Shown here in pieces: positions 61,005 to 64,000 of a stretch of 64,000 nt of DNA. Position 1 is the stretch's first letter. Every line of letters begins with the position of its first letter. Origin of the DNA: Branchiostoma floridae (Eukaryota > Chordata > Leptocardii > Amphioxiformes > Branchiostomatidae); contig NC_049979.1 in assembly GCF_000003815.2 (NCBI RefSeq), positions 18,936,285 to 19,000,284 on the forward strand, given 5' to 3'. The notes beneath the pieces are model-generated. The model was given only the letters and a program-made list of their open reading frames with translations. It searched no databases and was not told where the DNA came from. Position numbers and translations under genes: made by a program.

Positions 61005-63577
61005 GGCGGACGTCTACACCTGCTGACCAATCACCTGTCGGATAACAACAGTAACCTGTGAGGGTCTGCATGGAGGTTCTTCATGTGATCACTCTTTGGT
61101 AGAAACGCCACATGCCCGTAACTATAAAACAAACATTGACATCACGAAAAATTACAAACTTAAATTGTTTAAAAATACTCTCTTAAGATGAAAAAAATGT
61201 ATGACGATGGCTATATGCTCTGCACTTTAGCACCCCCCTCCCCATTTGACATTTCCTATAACGTTAGACACATAACGTTACCTGTGCCATTGGGGAGAAC
61301 ATCAAGAACGACTTGAAAAGCACCTCGTGCACCTATTGTAGACACCTCGCTTGCATCGAATTACACTGAAGCAACAACAATAGGTAGATATCTGTGGATT
61401 TTGTCAACAAAATTCTCAGCAAAGTTCTTGTTGACGCCCTTCTAGAAAACTAGTCACAATTTTGGAGCCGCACATTCGGATCGACTGCCAAAAAATGAAA
61501 AGACCGACTTTGAGATGTTTACCGCTAGGACAATAAAGTCATCCTAGTTTTACCTTCTGTATTCTGAACATTGGCAAATATCATTTCAAGAACTTGATTT
61601 TAATCTGAGCATTTTGAACTACATTTGTATACTTAACTGCCTAGGTGCGACATCTTGCAATACTGCATATAACTGCAGGTAACGTTTAGATACAGATTCC
61701 GCTGTGTAAAAAGCCTGGCCTGGCGATTCTTTTGACGCGTTGTCTCATTTACATTCAACACAAATTTTGCTAACTATGCTAGATGAAACGTAAGGTCCTA
61801 AGTATATTCCGTCTTGATGAATATTTTGTATCACCGGTAAAGCAACCATGTGACAGCTAGTGTGTCTTGTCACAAGACTCTTGTGTAGTATTAATTAAAT
61901 ACAACTTATATATATATATTAGTACACGGAACGTCCTTGCTAGTAGTCAGTTCGTAACCCAGGATTTTGTTGTTTCAATGTAATCACACACAACAGAAAA
62001 AAATCCAGATAGCCACTTGTCAGGCTAGAAACTCAAATGAAAGAATGAGTGAGTGACTAATTTTCATACATGTAACGTTATCTATTCATTTTATACATCC
62101 CTTTTCCGTGTACTTCAGGGTTTTCGCCAGCGTCCGTTATTCAGTCATCCATTATTACTGGGTAGTGGCCGGTAAATAGCGTATTGCAACACAGTTTTTA
62201 AAATCTAGCTGTCTGCAAATTGCAACTTGAACACAAGCATATCGCATCAAAGTATATATATGACCAAGTTATATTATTTAAAAAAAAAAACAGACGAAAT
62301 ATACAAATTACAGATTAACCGCAGTAATCAAATAATTAATCAATACTTTGACACTTTGACCATTTTCTCCTATCCAAGTCTGGCCTCAAACATTGTCATT
62401 GATTCGTCGATGAAGGCTAGAACTAGCAGAAGACATCCCAGTAACGTTAGTAAGATAAGCAGAAGAACAGTTATTGTAGCAACTGGCTATAGCATAGATT
62501 TGTACCAGCTTATCCTCGCTTGAGTAGCGTTAACTGTTATGACAAACATTGCTTGATATGCCAAACGATATTCAAAATACTAGCTGATGTCATCTTTTTA
62601 GCCGGTCGATCAGCATCCTCACCCAGTATTGCCTCCATAGCTGGCTCTCTGGGCCTTTTTCGTTCTTCGTTTATTTTTGGCTCATGATGTACTTTGCGGC
62701 ACAAGCGACCCAGTAGGCAGTACAAAAAGAAATGGTATTATGAGGAAAAAAACAGGCCCAGAGCCTTCTATGGGGCCTTCATCTGCTTAAAGGAAGAGGC
62801 AAACTCCAAACGAGTACCATGATAGAGAGAGACGCAGAAACACAAACAGTTCACAGAACAATTACGATCGATTTGCCAAGGGATTTAGTGTTGAGCATAT
62901 GGATAAGCTCTCTCGTAAAGAAATCCTGCACGTGATAAACATCGCATCTGCTGGAAGGTTTGTAGAAGAATTCTCGCAGTAGTTAGGGCGGGGGCCGGCG
63001 ATCGCAATGTTTTCTGAATGGCGGGCTTTTCTGAAAGGTCATTGAGTGAATGACTACTCAAAACCGGGCCCGTACCAGCTTCAAACGATGATTCATGATT
63101 TTAACATGGCAATGTAATGAGGGGGCTACCATAATTTGCATAAAACGTTGCAAATGTTCATACCAAAGACGCATTAACCTCCTTGGCAACAGGTATTAGG
63201 TTTGGGCGCCAAATCTGCATTCAGATTGACATTTGCATGCGATTTCTAACAATTCCGTCATTGGTTAACAACGAGAAGGCAAGCCGCACGAACTTCCAGC
63301 TTAGCATTTTCGGGCCTACCCTCGTCACCCTAGCCAAAGAATTACGGCGACGTTTTTAAGGCATGTTCATATTTATCGGTTTGGCTGTTCAGGCGCACAG
63401 CCAAACCAATAAATAGAGGTGAGTTCAAACGTCGTGAATATCGTTGTGAAGTGCAATACGGTAGATTCGACTTGTTATGTAGAAAATGACCCAACACAGT
63501 GACTTTGTTTTAATATTTTCTATCGGTCAGGTTCGTGCGTGTGCCGTAAACTTGACATCTGCTTGGCGTGTTGAACA
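61005..63577. other. Divergent intergenic region between the C14orf119 homologue and PACS
   Basis: About 2.6 kb between two outward-facing starts. Nothing coding was recognised. An AT microsatellite lies at about 61,906-61,918 and a perfect-looking hairpin at 63,370-63,415. Confidence 0.55.
63370..63415. repeat. 19-bp stem, 8-nt loop inverted repeat
   Basis: TATTTATCGGTTTGGCTGT is followed after TCAGGCGC by ACAGCCAAACCAATAAATA. Eighteen of nineteen positions pair, and the last is G-T/A-C variant. It lies 230 bp upstream of the PACS start codon. It could be a cruciform-forming operator-like site or the relic of a small transposon. Confidence 0.85.
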
Positions 63578-63596
63578 TGTGAAGCACGTGCAGCAT

Positions 63597-63655
63597 CCCC
63601 GCCCGGGCCACTTCCGGTCCTGCGCACTAACCACAGTCTCCAACATGGCGGACAA
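63597..63655 (+). promoter_or_regulatory. PACS core promoter and TISU-type start site
   Basis: CCCCGCCC (Sp1-type, 63,597-63,604) and ACTTCCGGT (ETS-type, 63,610-63,618) lie just upstream of CAACATGGCGGA, which contains the start codon. The last string matches the TISU/YY1 consensus SAASATGGCGGC at eleven of twelve positions. This arrangement is typical of TATA-less housekeeping promoters with very short 5' untranslated regions. The role is inferred from consensus matches. Confidence 0.65.
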
Positions 63656-63757
63656 AACAAGTAAAACTGCGGCGGGGACGGGCGACATGAAACCCGTCCC
63701 CATGAAACTCTTCTCCTCCTGGGAGGTAGAGAGAACGGCGCCCAACTGCATCCCAAG
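63645..63757 (+). CDS. PACS1/PACS2-like sorting adaptor, first coding exon (partial)
   Basis: Phosphofurin acidic cluster sorting proteins are cytosolic adaptors that steer membrane cargo with acidic clusters between trans-Golgi, endosomes and ER-mitochondria contacts. Only exon 1 is in the window: MADKTSKTAAGTG, then PVPMKLFSSWEVER and APNCIP, with the next Arg codon split by the donor AAG|GTATGT at 63,758. Human PACS proteins have PVPMNLFATWEV followed by a C-x-P-R in the same place, at the beginning of the cargo-binding region. The frame is open upstream to 63,486, but the chosen Met gives the family-like N-terminus and sits in a strong ATGGCGG context. The remaining exons lie beyond the right end. 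Which paralogue it is cannot be decided. Confidence 0.87.
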
Positions 63758-64000
63758 GTATGTATCTATCCTTCCGTGAAGATTCTGAGGGAATTCCTTG
63801 CGTTGTTTGGTCAGAAATTAGCTGCCAAGGTCAAAGTGGGGTGAGCCCTTCTCCTGTTGTGTTGTTTTTTTGGACGGCGCGAAATGAATGGAGTCCCGAG
63901 AGCTTCCCGGTTCTTTTAGCCGCCCTGTGGTGTTAAAAACACTGCCCTTTTGTTTACAGGAAATCTAGAATTTGACATCAGAGAGATCATGATTAACTAA
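63758..64000 (+). other. PACS intron 1 (start)
   Basis: Begins with a consensus donor GTATGT and runs off the window. An apparent acceptor near 63,960 (TTTACAG) is followed by a sequence that does not continue the PACS family pattern, so it was not accepted as an exon. Confidence 0.6.

Noticed and set aside
63958-64000. Possible second PACS exon after TTTACAG
   Set aside because: The following residues do not resemble the conserved C-S-L-T-L region expected after exon 1 and meet a stop quickly.

Overview
The window is animal nuclear DNA. It has no bacterial gene organisation. Coding sequence is split into short exons with GT-AG (once GC-AG) introns, and every gene recognised has a human orthologue or family member. 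Dense small DNA transposons, compact introns and a GNE-plus-B4GALNT gene set suggest an invertebrate deuterostome. Amphioxus (Branchiostoma) is my best guess, inferred from gene style and repeat content and not proven. There are three assembly gaps: 15,018-15,209, 28,870-28,969 and 33,780-33,879.

Layout. Positions 1-18,243 hold no gene I can support: simple repeats, a LINE fragment, a 422-bp Harbinger-like MITE (8,967-9,388) and a 587-bp internally deleted mariner (13,401-13,987). Positions 18,244-35,924 (minus) hold a complete seven-exon SLC16/monocarboxylate-transporter-like gene of 502 codons. Its introns carry a 9-bp-TSD MITE, a 1.44-kb foldback element next to an exon, and a large inverted repeat around an assembly gap. 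Positions 38,868-45,922 (minus) hold a complete eleven-exon beta-1,4-N-acetylgalactosaminyltransferase gene of 478 codons, closest to B4GALNT1 (GM2/GD2 synthase). Positions 45,923-51,295 are intergenic and contain a second foldback element. Positions 51,296-58,292 (plus) hold a complete ten-exon GNE gene of 731 codons, the bifunctional UDP-GlcNAc 2-epimerase/ManNAc kinase. Positions 60,669-61,004 (minus) hold a single-exon C14orf119 homologue. At 63,645-63,757 (plus) is the first coding exon of a PACS1/PACS2-like sorting adaptor that continues beyond the window.

Exon joins were worked out by eye. For the three multi-exon genes every junction keeps phase and the exon lengths sum to a multiple of three (1,509, 1,437 and 2,196 nt including stop). 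GNE makes the committed precursor of sialic acid. B4GALNT1-type enzymes use sialylated glycolipid acceptors in vertebrates. The two genes are divergent neighbours, a functionally suggestive pair; the SLC16 gene, C14orf119 homologue and PACS have no evident link to that pathway. The most unusual non-coding structures are the two foldback elements with tandemly repeated arms, at 22.4-23.9 kb and 48.3-49.4 kb.
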